Positions 1 through 10,641 of a stretch of DNA of 64,000 nucleotides are shown piece by piece. How positions within the stretch are numbered: position 1 is the stretch's first letter; each line of letters begins with the position of its first letter. The DNA is taken from assembly GCA_958510825.1 (NCBI GenBank), contig OY294044.1, forward strand, positions 39,295,816 to 39,359,815, read 5' to 3'. A model generated the notes under the pieces. It was given only the letters and a program-made list of their open reading frames with translations, searched no databases and had not been told where the DNA came from. The stretch is from Brachypterus glaber. Its lineage: Eukaryota > Arthropoda > Insecta > Coleoptera > Kateretidae. Both the position numbers and the translations under genes were made by a program.

Positions 1-340
1 GCCCTGTCTGTAATACAAAAACATATTAATTCATCGAAGTAAGCTTTGACTTCATTTATATGAATTTCCTTAACAGTTAGAAGGTTGAATCCGCCGGATT
101 CGGAGTCAGCGCACCGAAAATATTTAAAAATCATTAACATAATTTGTATATAACACAAAACGTTATTTGGTGAAATAAAAATCATGTATTTCGGTTATAG
201 TTCGCTTTGACCTCAATTAACTCAAATTTTTCAACAGATACGAGGTGGCCGGATTCGGAATCAGCGCACTCAATTTATCTAAAAACCATCAAAATATTTT
301 TTTTATACTACAAAACATTCTTTTTGAAATTTCCACCGGA
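1..340. repeat. Diverged short tandem repeat, period ~160 bp
   Basis: Two and a partial third copy of a unit can be aligned by eye. Each has a 'ctttgac' block followed by 'ggattcgg-gtcagcgcac' and an A-rich stretch (around 52-180 and 205-335). The copies differ at many positions, so this is old. No coding potential is seen. Family unknown. Confidence 0.4.
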
Positions 341-900
341 CTAATATGATTATTTTATGAGATCGTGATATGTAACTTAGTACCTATACTGTTACATGTC
401 CACTATTTTTTTTACATATTATGTATATACAACTACTACTATAATTCAGTACCTACTTACTAAGTAGGTACATACTGACTTGTTCTACAAGTTATACAAA
501 TTAAATTAAGTTATAGAAATTAAATTAAATAAATTGAAAGGGGCCTCTTTCACCCGGGTGAAAACTATAACTACAAAACCAATTCAAATACTGTTTTTAT
601 TATTTTCTTGTCCTAGAAAAAAATACTATATTATAAATATAACTTATAACTCCTCTCTCTAGAATAAGCATTTCATTTGTAAAAACTGAAAAAAAACGTA
701 GCCAACATATAGCTTTGTTCTAACAAAGACAACAATAACAGTTACTGGTAATTGTTATTGTTCAGGCCTGAATATACCTACTACTCGACCTACTATTTGT
801 TTACAAACAAACCGAGATGTTGGCGATACTTTATATTAACGGTATGTGTATTCTAGAGAGAAGAGTTTTTAGTTCGTTGTTCTGTACAGACACGTGTCTT
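341..900. other. AT-rich noncoding, possible small MITE 655-860
   Basis: No open frame of note. A 12-bp perfect inverted repeat, CTCTCTAGAATA at 655-666 and TATTCTAGAGAG at 849-860, brackets about 200 bp and could be the ends of a small MITE. No clear target-site duplication was found, so this is tentative. Confidence 0.25.
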
Positions 901-999
901 GGTTCTAAAAGGGCCAATGTCACTTTGTCAACAGCAGCGTTTTCACAACTCTGATGTAATACGCTGCTATTGACAAAGTGACATTGGCCCTTTTAGAAC
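901..999. repeat. Near-perfect inverted repeat (hairpin), 40-bp arms
   Basis: Arms 901-940 and 961-999 are reverse complements with one mismatch, separated by 20 bp. Transcribed RNA from either strand would fold into a long hairpin. It may be a foldback MITE or a hairpin-RNA locus; the sequence alone does not decide. Confidence 0.7.
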
Positions 1000-1392
1000 A
1001 AAGCCACAGAATTATAGTAGTAAACAAAAAGTACTCTTTTGTTACAAGGCTGCTTTTAATAGCAGCAGTATTTTGCATGATATTATTATGGAATATTCAC
1101 GAAAATTCCGTTATAGCTATTAGAACTTTATATTTAGATATAGAGTTCTAATTCTGGCGGTGGTAGCTCCCTCGAAAAGACTCTGGTATTGAAACCAAGT
1201 CCAAGTTTCATCCTCGGTCAGTGAACACTTTTTAAATAAAAATTCAACCATATCCAAGTGCTTCGGGCACGTAAAGCCGTCGCGTCAGTGGACCTGGGTT
1301 AGTTGGCATATGCCACAAGGTTAGTAGGCGATATCGCTACTAACTACATTGATGAAATGTTTTTGTAATATAGGCGCCAACCATATTTTGTA
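1000..1392. other. Noncoding, contains a LINE/SINE-tail-like stretch
   Basis: Nothing codes here. Around 1255-1285 the string 'gtgcttcgggcacgtaaagc' resembles 3' tails of insect RTE-type LINEs and derived SINEs as I recall them. This is memory-based and weak. Confidence 0.2.
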
Positions 1393-1421
1393 ATATGTTA
1401 TAACATAAATATTTATGTTAT

Positions 1422-1462
<41 letters not shown>

Positions 1463-1471
1463 ACATATATA

Positions 1472-1553
<82 letters not shown>
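1393..1553. repeat. 36-bp perfect palindrome followed by (TA)n microsatellite
   Basis: 1393-1428 equals its own reverse complement (built on TGTTATAACATAAAT). It runs directly into an almost pure TA tract to 1553, broken by two TGTACA-type interruptions near 1460-1480. Tyr/Ile-rich open frames across it are microsatellite artefacts. Confidence 0.85.
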
Positions 1554-1556
<3 letters not shown>

Positions 1557-1699
1557 TATGATTCATAAATAGTTTTAGAAAAAAAAACGCCTTTTTAACA
1601 GCACGCCATTGAGTTGTATTAGTAAACAATCATGAATCAGTGCGATGTTGCCACACGGACATAACCTAAAAAGTAAGAGAAGGGTAAATGTGAAATTGT

Positions 1700-2170
1700 T
1701 AAATTTTCATTGGAAAGAGGAATTTCAACTCCGTCAGGTAAATTTTTGACAGCAGGGACGTCATTTGGCTTGAAAACTGTGATATTGATAAGAAAAACGT
1801 GGATGCAGTGGACAAAAATAACGCAGGTGAAAAAAACTGACAGAAACCACGAAAAATCGACAATCGACAGTAGGCAGATAAGTGCCGAAAACGTTGACGA
1901 ATTGCACACTAGTTTTTTTGAAGGGGCCAAGAACCTGTAGCAGAAATTGAAGAAATAGGGGAAAACGTTGAGTCACATTACCCAGCACTGTTACCTGTCT
2001 CCAGCGTTAGCATTAGTTCCAGTGTACCAGAAATTCGTAGCACAACCTCCAAAAAAATTGATTTTCACATGTATTTTGCAGTAAATAGCGACCCAGTTAC
2101 TGTGATAGAAGCCATGAACAGCATTAAAAAAGAATAATCAATTGAGGCTATACAGTGTGAATTGAAATGA
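1700..2170 (+). pseudogene. Decayed Copia-like polyprotein fragment (tentative)
   Basis: No intact gene. In one plus frame 1930-2134 reads a protein-like stretch containing EIRSTTSKK and DPVTVIEAMNSIKKE before a stop. Copia-type polyproteins often have a DPxTxxEAMxS segment just upstream of the reverse transcriptase, so this may be such a remnant. Upstream, 1710-1935 is open in another frame, implying frameshifts. The downstream part becomes AT-rich and then enters the gap. The family call rests on one short motif remembered from Copia proteins; a host exon or another element is possible. Confidence 0.25.
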
Positions 2171-2311
2171 AAAAGAAAAAAAAGTTGATGGTTGTTCAAT
2201 TAGAATGGAACTTTGCTGATGGTCTAAGATTATATTTTGTACATAAATTTAGTTTTAAAGAGGAAAAATTTGGATTTCAGACTTTAAGGTACGTATAATA
2301 AAACAAGTAAA

Positions 2312-2511
2312 NNNNNNNNNNNNNNNNNNNNNNNNNNNNNNNNNNNNNNNNNNNNNNNNNNNNNNNNNNNNNNNNNNNNNNNNNNNNNNNNNNNNNNNNN
2401 NNNNNNNNNNNNNNNNNNNNNNNNNNNNNNNNNNNNNNNNNNNNNNNNNNNNNNNNNNNNNNNNNNNNNNNNNNNNNNNNNNNNNNNNNNNNNNNNNNNN
2501 NNNNNNNNNNN
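2312..2511. other. Assembly gap (200 N)
   Basis: Exactly 200 N. The round length suggests a placeholder, not a measured gap. It lies at the left edge of satellite 1, a likely cause of assembly failure. Confidence 0.99.
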
Positions 2512-4795
2512 ATTGGGAGCGGTACAACAACCAACACCACTTTGTCGTGAAGAGGACGAGTGACCGCACCTACCCTAACTGACCGAACAAAATTGACCCA
2601 TATTTGCATTTTTTATCACGTTTATTCTCTCTGGGGGCGAAATTGGGGGCGGTACAAAATCGAAAATTACTTTGTGCTAAAGAGACGTTTATTGTGTCTG
2701 GGGGCGGCATTGGGGGCGATACAACATCCAAAACAAATTTGTCCTGAAGAGGACGAGTGACCGCACCTACCTAAGTGACCGCACGAAATTGCCCCATATT
2801 TGCATTTTTTATAACGCTTATTGTTTCTGAGGGCGGCATTGGGGGCAGTAAAATAACCAAAGCCACTTTGTCTTGAAGAGGACCTACCCTGAGTGACCGC
2901 ACCAAATTGCCCCATATTTGCATTTTTTATCACGTTTATTGTTTCTGGGGACAGTATTGGGGGCGGTACAATAACCAAAACCACTTTTTCGTGAAGAAGA
3001 CGAGTGACCGTAACTACACTAAGTGACCGCACAAAATTGCCCCATATTTGCATTTTTTATCACGTTTATTGTGTCTGGGGGCGGCATTGGGGGCGATACA
3101 ACATCCAAAACAAATTTGTCCTGAAGAGGACGAGTGACCGCACCCACTCTGAGTGATCGCACGAAATTGCACCATATTTGCATTTTTTATCACGTTTATT
3201 GTGTCTGGAGGCGGCATTGGGGGCGGTACAACATCCGAAATGAATTTGTCCTGAAGAGGACAAGTGACCGCACCTACTTTCAGTGACCGCACCAAATTGC
3301 CCCATATTTGTATTTTTTATCACCTTTATTATTTCTGGGGGCGGCATTGAGGGCGTTACAACAACCTAAACCACTTTGTCGTGAAGAGGATGACTGACCG
3401 CACCCACCCTGAGTGACCGCACGAAATTGCCCCATATTTGCATTTTTTATCAGGTTTATTTTTTTCTGGGGGAGGTAAAATAGCCAAAACCACTTTGTCT
3501 TAAAAAGGACGAGTGACCGCACCTACCCTGGGTGACCGCACCAAATTGCCCCATATTTGCATTTTTTATCACCTTTATTGCTTCTGGGGGCGGCATTGGG
3601 GGCGGTACAACATCCAAAATCAATTTGTCCTGAAGAGGAAGAGTGACCGCACCTACCCTGAGTCACCGCACAAAATTGCCCCATATTTGCATTTTTTATC
3701 ACGTTTATTGTATCTGGGGGCGGCATTGGGGGCGATACAACATCCAAAACGAATTTGTCCTGAAGAGGACGAGTGACCGCACCTACTCTGAGTGATCGCA
3801 CGAAATTGCACCATATTTGCATTTTTTATCACGTTTATTGTGTCTGGGGGCGGCATTGGGGGCGGTACAACATCCGAAATGAATTTGTCCTGAAGAGGAC
3901 AAGTGACCGCACCTACTTTCAGTGACCGCACCAAATTGCCCCATATTTGTATTTTTTATCACCTTTATTATTTCTGGGGGCGGCATTGAGGGCGTTACAA
4001 CAACCTAAACCACTTTGTCGTGAAGAGGATGACTGACCGCACCCACCCTGAGTGACCGCACGAAATTGCCCCATATTTGCATTTTTTATCACGTTTATTG
4101 TTTCTGGGGGCGGCATTGGCGGTGGTACAATAACCAAAACCACTTTTTCGTGAAGAAGACGGGTGACCGCAACTACCCTAAGTGACCGCACAAAATTGCC
4201 CCATATTTGCATTTTTTATCACGTATATTATGTCTGGGGGCGGCATTGGGGGCGATACAACATCCAAAACCAATTTGTCCTAAAGAGGACGAGTGACCGC
4301 ACCCACTCTGAGTGACCGCATGAAATTACCCCATATTTGCATTTTTTATCACGCTTATTATTTCTGGGGGCGGCATTGAGGGCGTTACAACAACCTAAAC
4401 CACTATGTCGTGAAGAGGACGAGTGACCGCACCAAATTGCCCCATATTGGCATTTTTTATCACGTTTATTGTTTCTGGGGGCGGCATTGGGGGCGGTACA
4501 AGATAAAAACCTATTTTTCCTGAAGAGGACGAGTGACCGCACCTACTCTGAGTGACCGCACGAAATTGCCCCATATTTGCATTTCTTTCTTTCAGTGGGG
4601 GCGTTGCAACAACCAACACAACTTTGTCGTGAAGAGGACGAGTGACCGCACCTACCCTGAGTGACCGCACCAAATAGTCCCATATTTGCAATATTTGTTG
4701 GGTGTGTGGGCGGCACTGGAGGCGGTATTTTGACTCAAAGTATTCTATTCAGTAGAGCACATGTGACCGCACCTACCCTGAGTGACCTCACTTAA
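2512..4795. repeat. Satellite 1, ~128-130 bp units, about 17 copies
   Basis: Head-to-tail units each carry 'ccccatatttgcatttttt', an 'attgggggcggta' block and a doubled 'gtgaccgcac' motif. Seventeen copies of the 'ccatattt' landmark are spaced roughly 120-131 bp apart from about 2598 to 4680. Units are GC-rich in parts and moderately diverged. A five-unit higher-order repeat of about 639 bp is visible (3010-3420 against 3649-4060). Long minus-strand open frames rich in VPPPMPPP arise because the unit is near a multiple of three; I do not treat them as genes. Confidence 0.9.
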
Positions 4796-4864
4796 TTGAT
4801 TTAATATCACCGAATAATAATTTTTTTTAATTATTTTGTGTGTGATCATCAAATTAGACTTTCC

Positions 4865-4965
4865 TCTTAGAATATACTTAGAAAGCTAAAATTTGGTACA
4901 AATGCTTAACTTGGCTGACAGTACAATTTTATATAATACCTACCCCCAACCCCCGACCCTAAAAT
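4865..4965 (+). repeat. Direct repeat A, left copy
   Basis: A segment starting 'cttagaatatactta' and ending 'cccccaacccccg' recurs in the same orientation at about 10642-10740. Between the copies lies an inverted-repeat element. The copies may be an old flanking duplication or independent copies of a dispersed repeat. Confidence 0.6.
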
Positions 4966-4997
4966 AAAAAAAAAATATTTTTACCCACACAAGATTC

Positions 4998-5303
4998 ACG
5001 CCTGGCCTTAAAAAATTTAAATGGAAAGTCAGACCACCCCGGATTTTTTTATTTTAGGTTGTTTTTGGGACATTCCCAAATAGTTTTTGACAAAAATTAA
5101 AATCGCCTACGAAGCCGTTTTTAAAAAAAGTCATTTTTAATTTCAAAATTTAGTATTTTTTATAATCTCTGCAAACGCTGTAAGTTTTACCTCACTTATG
5201 CTTACAAATCATGTTCACTTTGTTTATTTTAGCTCAGTTAACACGTTCGCTGCCAACAACCCACCTGCAGGGTCCATCAATGACTCATATTCAATGCCGA
5301 GAG
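4998..5303 (+). repeat. Left terminal inverted repeat of a ~5.5-kb element
   Basis: About 306 bp here match the reverse complement of 10204-10504 with few differences (for example 'cgcctggccttaaaaaattt' at the outer end and 'tcatattcaatgccgagag' at the inner end). Inside the arm, TTAA at 5238-5241 is followed by CACGTTCGCTGCCAAC, which looks like a TTAA-inserting element end. The arms bracket a transposase remnant, so I call them TIRs, though true ends and TSD are not resolved. Confidence 0.7.
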
Positions 5304-5413
5304 CCCATCTGGCGGGCTCACTCTAGATTTGAATAACATTGCACAAAAGTAGCCGGGTAACTGGGCTCAGGTACCCGGGATGAGCGTCGATACGTACTGA
5401 CAATGTCAGTACA

Positions 5414-5435
5414 ATGTCAGACTGCAGTCTGACAT
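5414..5435. repeat. 22-bp perfect palindrome
   Basis: Centred on GACTGCAGTC, inside a stretch with several 'aatgtcag' repeats, about 160 bp upstream of the transposase start. It could be a binding site for the element's own protein, but that is inference only. Confidence 0.6.
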
Positions 5436-5592
5436 GTCAGTTTACTACTGATCGCATACATTTTCAGACGTTTCGTACTTTGATCATGCATTACTCGTAG
5501 AAATATAGTACATGCTGTTAAAGCGTAATTATTTATCTCATTTTTGTGTTGTACGCCTGCGAAATTTACAGTCTTAGTGAATACCCAACAAA

Positions 5593-7499
5593 ATGTCTTC
5601 AAAAGATCATGCTTTAATGCATGCTGAGAATCGAACAAAAATTTGTTTGCTTTGCTGTACAAAAAAAAGTGGCTTGTAAAGTTTAGGAAAATCTCTACCA
5701 AAAATCATTCAAGACCTCGCAGGATATAATCCCGATGATATTAGATTGCCTACTAAAATTTGCAGTACTTGTCGCATCAATGTTTATCGAGCTTCGAAAG
5801 TAGGTGATAAAATAATTAAATTACCAGACTATTCTTCTTTTACGTATCCACACAGAGACAAGATCGACATCAAATAAAATAATTTGTGGATGTACCTTAT
5901 GTATATTAGCTCGAAAAAACCCCATCACTAATAATATTAAAAATAAAAAAAATTCAAATAATAAAAGGAAAAAAATCGTAAAAAAATTATATTCAAAGTG
6001 CTTTTCAGAAATGAGTAGAGGGAAAAAAACACATTTGCAACAAAGTAACTCAATATAATAATTTAGAAAATCAAGTAAAAAATACATTATCTGAAAAATG
6101 GAAAGAACATCTGGTGTGTGATATTATAAAAGAAAAAAGTATTTCAACAGTTAAAGATGATAAAATAAATTCCAATAGATTAAGTTTATCACAAAGTCCA
6201 AACCACTTTCTATTTCTTTAGAATCACTATCACACGATGAACAAATAAGTAGACCACAAATATCTGCTGCTGAAATGTCTAAAGTACAAACTAATTTAGG
6301 TCTTTCTTTTAAAAAAATGCATGATATTGCTGCTGCTTTTCGTGTAGCAACAAAAAATCGAATTTTTTTTGAAAGAAATTTGAAAGAAAAACTAAGAGAA
6401 GAAAGCCATACTCTCGATCCATTTTTCGAAATAAAAACAGAGAAATTTGAATATACAATTAAGAATAAAGAAAGTATGGATGTTAAAAATTAATATTTTG
6501 TAATAACGTTAAGGATTTGTTTGAATATGTCAAAGAATTACGCAATTGTAGTGATGAAGATATTCACTTAAAAATTGGCATAGATGGTGGTGGAGGCTTT
6601 CTGAAGGTATGTGCTTCTTTCCAAAGTACGATGAACGACTGCGATGATAAAAAAGAAATATCTCGTAAAGTTATAGTGATGGTATTTCAGCAAACAAATT
6701 TCAAGATTCGGGTGTAAAAAAGCTTTTTATTTTGGGATTAGTGGAAGGTGTACAAGAAAATTACTACAACGTTTCTTTGTTATGGTCTACCTTGAAATTA
6801 AACATTTTAGAATATACAAAAGAATTACGAATCGTGGAATGCGGCTGGAAGCGACAAAAATCTAGTTAAATTTCATAGCAACTGTGTGAATCCACCAGTA
6901 TTTGAAAGAGAAGAAGATTCTTATATCATCGATATTATCCCACCTCCAGAGTTACATCTGCTGCTGGGTATAGTAAACTTGCTGTTTAAAAACATGATAA
7001 GAGAATTTGAAAAAGACCGTTTAGAATGGGCTCTGCAAGCATGCAACGTTTCAAGAGAAGTAAGACATGGATATGGTGAACCAGCTTTTGCTGGTAATGC
7101 ATGCAGAACTTTATTGAAAAAAATTGATATCTTAAGATCCAGATGCGTTATAGGATGTTTGATATATGTTAAATGTTTTTCTGATTTTCGTTTAGTTGTC
7201 GAATCCTGCTTTTCTTCCACTCTAGACCCAAAGTTTAAGACTTATATTAATGCTTTTCAAAAAAGCTATTTGGAATTAGACATAAACATTACCCCTAAAG
7301 CCCACGCTGTATTTTACCATGTCCCTTATTTTTGTTCAAAATTGAAAAGGGGCTTGGTTTCTACAGCGAACAAGCAATGGAGTCGGTGCATGCAGACTTT
7401 AAAACAATCTGGAATAAGTATAAAGTCTCTAAAACTCATTCCGAATATGGAAAAAGATTACTACGAGCTGTACGTGAATACAACAGTCTTTATATATAA
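5593..7499 (+). pseudogene. Broken transposase-like gene, superfamily unassigned
   Basis: The reading starts at MSSKDHALMHAENRTK and continues through several frame changes and stops to a terminal GLGFYSEQAMES...YNSLYI at 7499. Visible landmarks in order: an N-terminal Cys cluster (KICLLC, later KICSTC, likely zinc-binding), a second cluster CGCTLC near 5885, a helical basic stretch near 6275, IGIDGGGGFLK near 6575, PPPELHLLLG near 6945, and ITPKAHAVFYHV near 7290. I recall this motif set from an uncharacterised protein family present in very many copies in arthropod and cnidarian genomes, which suggests a DDE-type transposase. Stops near 5615-5680 and 6490, frame changes near 6700 and 7350, and an apparent internal loss near 6830 make it non-functional. 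It sits between ~300-bp inverted repeats, consistent with a DNA transposon. I cannot assign a superfamily. Confidence 0.6.
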
Positions 7500-7600
7500 T
7501 ATAATATTTAAATTTATTTTAAAGATAATAATCTTATCTTATAATCTTGCTATTAAGAACACTTTAATAAATAAAATAAATATATATGAACAGTTCCAAC

Positions 7601-7632
7601 GTTTCGAAGGTAATATGTCCCTTCTTCTTCAG
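7601..7632 (-). ncRNA. Hammerhead-like core motif beside the Penelope-like element
   Basis: On the minus strand 7632-7601 reads CUGAAGA, then GAAGG-loop-CCUUC, then GAAAC. This fits the hammerhead layout CUGANGA, stem II, GAAA, with one extra A before stem II. Hammerhead ribozymes are known in terminal repeats of Penelope-like elements, and this lies at the 3' side of one. I could not pair a convincing stem I or stem III or find a clear cleavage site, so it may be a relic. Confidence 0.35.
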
Positions 7633-7717
7633 GGTAAAAATTAAAAATAGAAATAAAAAATTATACAAATTTAAAATCTAATTGTCAAAAAACTGATAGA
7701 TGAAAATTAATTAAAAT

Positions 7718-7800
7718 AGGTAAAGGTGTAAAGGTGTAAAGGTGTAAAGGTGTATAGATGTATAAGTGTATAAAGTATAGGTATAAGTGTTTAGTTAAGA
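7718..7800. repeat. Short tandem repeat (GGTGTAAA)n
   Basis: About four clean copies of 'ggtgtaaa' grade into degenerate 'gtgtata' copies. It lies between the transposase end and the Penelope-like coding region, probably in the noncoding end of the latter. Confidence 0.7.
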
Positions 7801-7885
7801 TATGTAAATAAGTAAAAAATTAAGATATGTGAATAAGTAAAAAACTAATTGACAAAAAATAAATAAAAAAAATATACAAAATTCA

Positions 7886-8200
7886 TTATTTAATAATATT
7901 TAAGTATATTTTACTGAGATATTGAGTGTCTGTCCTATAATTTACCGTATTATTATTAATTTTTATATTTATCATTTCCAAAAAATTCCTTTTAAATCTA
8001 TTTTTTTCCCTATCCAAAATTTCTACATTTTCAAAATCAAAAAAATGTCCTAAATTAAAATGGTGGTTGCTTAAGGCAGTTTTATTATAAACAATATTAT
8101 TACAACTGGACTTATGCTGCGACAATCTTGTTTTAAGCCAATTACTTGTGTCCAATATATATATTATTACAGTTTTTACAGTTAATTTTATAAATTAAAT
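7886..8200 (-). pseudogene. Penelope-like element: GIY-YIG endonuclease domain
   Basis: The minus strand encodes the C-terminal endonuclease of a Penelope-like element. The sequence runs from LIYKINCKNCNNIYIGH, where the CxxC lies between the GIY-like and YIG motifs as usual in this family, into SNWLKTRLSQHKSS with the conserved Arg and His. Then come a glycine/histidine turn (NLGHFF), ENVEILDREKNRFKR with the likely catalytic Glu, and a conserved C-terminal NTVNYRTD. A single-base frameshift just after YIGH at about 8155 splits it from the upstream thumb/linker frame. Known role: cuts target DNA so that the element's RT can prime. As it stands it is inactive unless the shift is a sequencing error. 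Confidence 0.8.
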
Positions 8201-8828
8201 TTGATTTTAAAAAATGTGGTGTTTTGTCTTTTAATTTGTCATACAATAGATTAGTATTAAAACTATTGTAACTCGTTATTTTATAATTTTCTTTTTTTAA
8301 AATATTAATTATGTTTACACTTAACTGTGGAACAAAAGGTATAACAAAATATCTTAAGTTTACCTGATTTTGATTATTATTATTATTATTATTATTGTTA
8401 TTAGTGATATTATTATTAAAAAGAATGGAATTTAACAAGCTTTTTGGATAATTATTATTTATAAGTACATTTTTAATTTTATTTAAATTTTTATTGTGAA
8501 ATTGAGGATCCCTTAATTTCAGAACTCTATTTTTTAAATTTTTAATAGTATTTATTTTATAAATTTTATTTTGAAAAGAATTAAAATGTATATATCTATT
8601 TGAACAAAACGGTTTTTGATACCAGTCAATTAAAAAAGAGCCATTGACTTGTTTTAATAAAGTTATATCTAAAAAATTAATTTTATTATTTATTTCTTGT
8701 TCTAATGTAAACTTGAGTTTGGCATCCCAGGAATTAAATAAATTTAAAATATTTTGCAAATAATCAATAGGGATACAAGTTATAATGTCAACATAAATCT
8801 TTAGAAAAATAAAAATAAAAGGAAACAT
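8142..8828 (-). pseudogene. Penelope-like element: RT motif C, thumb and linker
   Basis: This frame continues the reverse transcriptase encoded upstream, starting within the palm. The sequence KIYVDIITCIP stands where the family has YVDD followed by I-I-T-C-I-P; one catalytic Asp is missing. Downstream, NKINFLDITL and DWYQKPFCSNRYIHF match the post-palm region of Penelope-like RTs. An Asn homopolymer (about 10 N near 8375-8395, an ATT repeat in DNA) lies in the linker before the endonuclease. The frameshift relative to the RT N-terminal frame falls in the 8788-8828 overlap. Non-functional as read. Confidence 0.75.
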
Positions 8829-10092
8829 ACTTATATTTCTTCAAGTAATAAATCCTTACCATAGCCGCAAAAATTGGAGAAGCAGGGTTACCCATTGCCG
8901 TACCCTGTGTTTGTTTAAAAATATCACCATTATAGGAAAAATAACCATTATCAAAACAAAACACTACTAATTGAATAAATTTGGTTTTTGGTATATTAGT
9001 ATAATTTTTTATAATCTGCCATTTATTATTTATCACTTTAATTACTAAATCTTTTGGAATATTGGTAAACATTGAACAAACATCTAAAGAAATCAAAATA
9101 TAACTATTAGGAATTGTAAGTGTTTTTATAAAAGATGCAAACTCGAAAGAGTTTTTTAAATGGTATTTAAAAGTTGGCAACAAATTATTTAAAATATCTG
9201 TGATAAATTTTGATAAATGGTAAGTTGGAGAATCAATGGAAGAAACTACGGGTCTTAATCTTAAAGGTCCATTTTTGTGTATTTTAGGAAGGCCATAAAT
9301 TTTGGGGGCAACAGAATTATGTATAGTAAGCTTCTTTGAAATAGTATCATCAATGTACTTCTTATTTAAAAGAAACTTAACTAAGTCATTATTTTTTGTT
9401 TGTAAGGATAGTGTCGGGTCATTTTTTGCTTTAGTGTAAGTGTTTGTATCTTTTAATAAGTCCTCCATTTTTTCTTTGTATTCTTCTTTTTTCATTATTA
9501 CGGTAACGTTTCCTTTATCTGATTTAGTGACAAATATATCATTATGATTTCTTAAAAAATCTTTACATTCTTTAAACTTATCTAATATCAATAAAATTTC
9601 TTTTTTGTTTTTATTTCTTACTTGATGATTTTTAATTACTCGACTTAAATTAGATCGTACCTCATTTTTTTCTTCAACAGTTCTAGCTTGATTTTGAATT
9701 ACATATTCTGAATCAGTAAGTAATTTTCTGTAAAAGCTATTATTCATGACTGGCTTTAAACAAAAAGAAGGTCCAAGTGACAAAAAATTATTTATATCTT
9801 GAGGAATATCACAATTTGATAAATTTTTAATCCATGACGGTTGTCCTATAGGAACACTTTCTTGTATACTTTTTATTTTATTTAGTTTCATAATTTGCTT
9901 ATTTTTAATTATATTAAATTGTTTTTCATAAATATTCATCAAACCATTTTCAAAACTTTCAACTATATTTCTTGGTAAAAATAAATATGCTTCATTTCTT
10001 AAAAAATTAATGTCTTCTGTAACTCTTATTAAACTCCAAATGGTTATTCTTATTTCTGTATTTAGAAGATTATTTAGAAGATTATTTAGCAA
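8788..10092 (-). pseudogene. Penelope-like element: reverse transcriptase N-terminal part
   Basis: A 434-codon minus-strand frame. Recognisable blocks: KIYGLPKIHKNG and LRPVVSSIDSPTYHLSKF (fingers), LISLDVCSMFTNIP (motif A with catalytic Asp), and QTQGTAMGNPASPIFAAM (motif B). These are typical of Penelope-like RTs, which are related to telomerase and often carry a GIY-YIG domain, as here. The start is the first Met after an AT-rich stretch and may not be the original. The frame is lost just before motif C. The whole element (about 7590-10110) lies between the two TIRs, downstream of the transposase remnant, so it is probably a nested insertion. Confidence 0.85.
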
Positions 10093-10203
10093 GATTTTTT
10101 CATTATTTTATATAAAAAAGAACAAGAAATATTATAATTAATATAAAGATAATGTTATAGAATATATTTAACTATACTTTTGATACAGTCTTTACTTTTT
10201 TTA

Positions 10204-10504
10204 CTCTCGGCGTTGAATATGAGTCATTGATGGACCCATCAGGTGGGTTGTTGGCAGCGAACGTGGTAACTGAGCTAAAATAAATAAAGTGAACATGATT
10301 TGTAAGCATAAGTGAGGTAAAACAGCGTTTGCCGAGATTATAAAAAATAAAATTTTGAAATTAAAAATGACTTTTTTTAAAAACGGCTCCGTAGGCGATT
10401 TTAATTTTTGTCAAAAACTATTTTGGAATGTCCCAAAAACACCCTAAAATAAAAAAATCCGGGTTGGTCTGACTTTCCATTTAAATTTTTTAAGGCCAGG
10501 CGTG
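10204..10504 (-). repeat. Right terminal inverted repeat of the ~5.5-kb element
   Basis: Reverse complement of 4998-5303. The internal TTAA of the left arm is GTAA here (10266-10269), next to the inverted copy of CACGTTCGCTGCCAAC (10250-10265). Confidence 0.7.
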
Positions 10505-10641
10505 GATTATTTAAAACTAAAATTAGGTTACATACTCATGTAATGATAATAAAATTTTACAATAAATTTTACATTCCCCCTCGTGTCCCCATCACCCCCC
10601 ATACGCGTATAAGGCTAAGTTAACAACCCTTTCTTTTTTAC

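Noticed and set aside
1321..1629. 102-codon Tyr/Ile-rich frame
   Set aside because: Translation of the (TA)n microsatellite.
2255..2609. Frames spanning the first N run
   Set aside because: They read through 200 N and cannot be supported.
2560..4691. Many overlapping open frames of 66-128 codons on both strands
   Set aside because: They repeat with the satellite period and arise from its near-multiple-of-three unit; no domain, no real start.
6921..7220. Minus-strand 99-codon frame
   Set aside because: Antisense of the transposase remnant with recognisable motifs.
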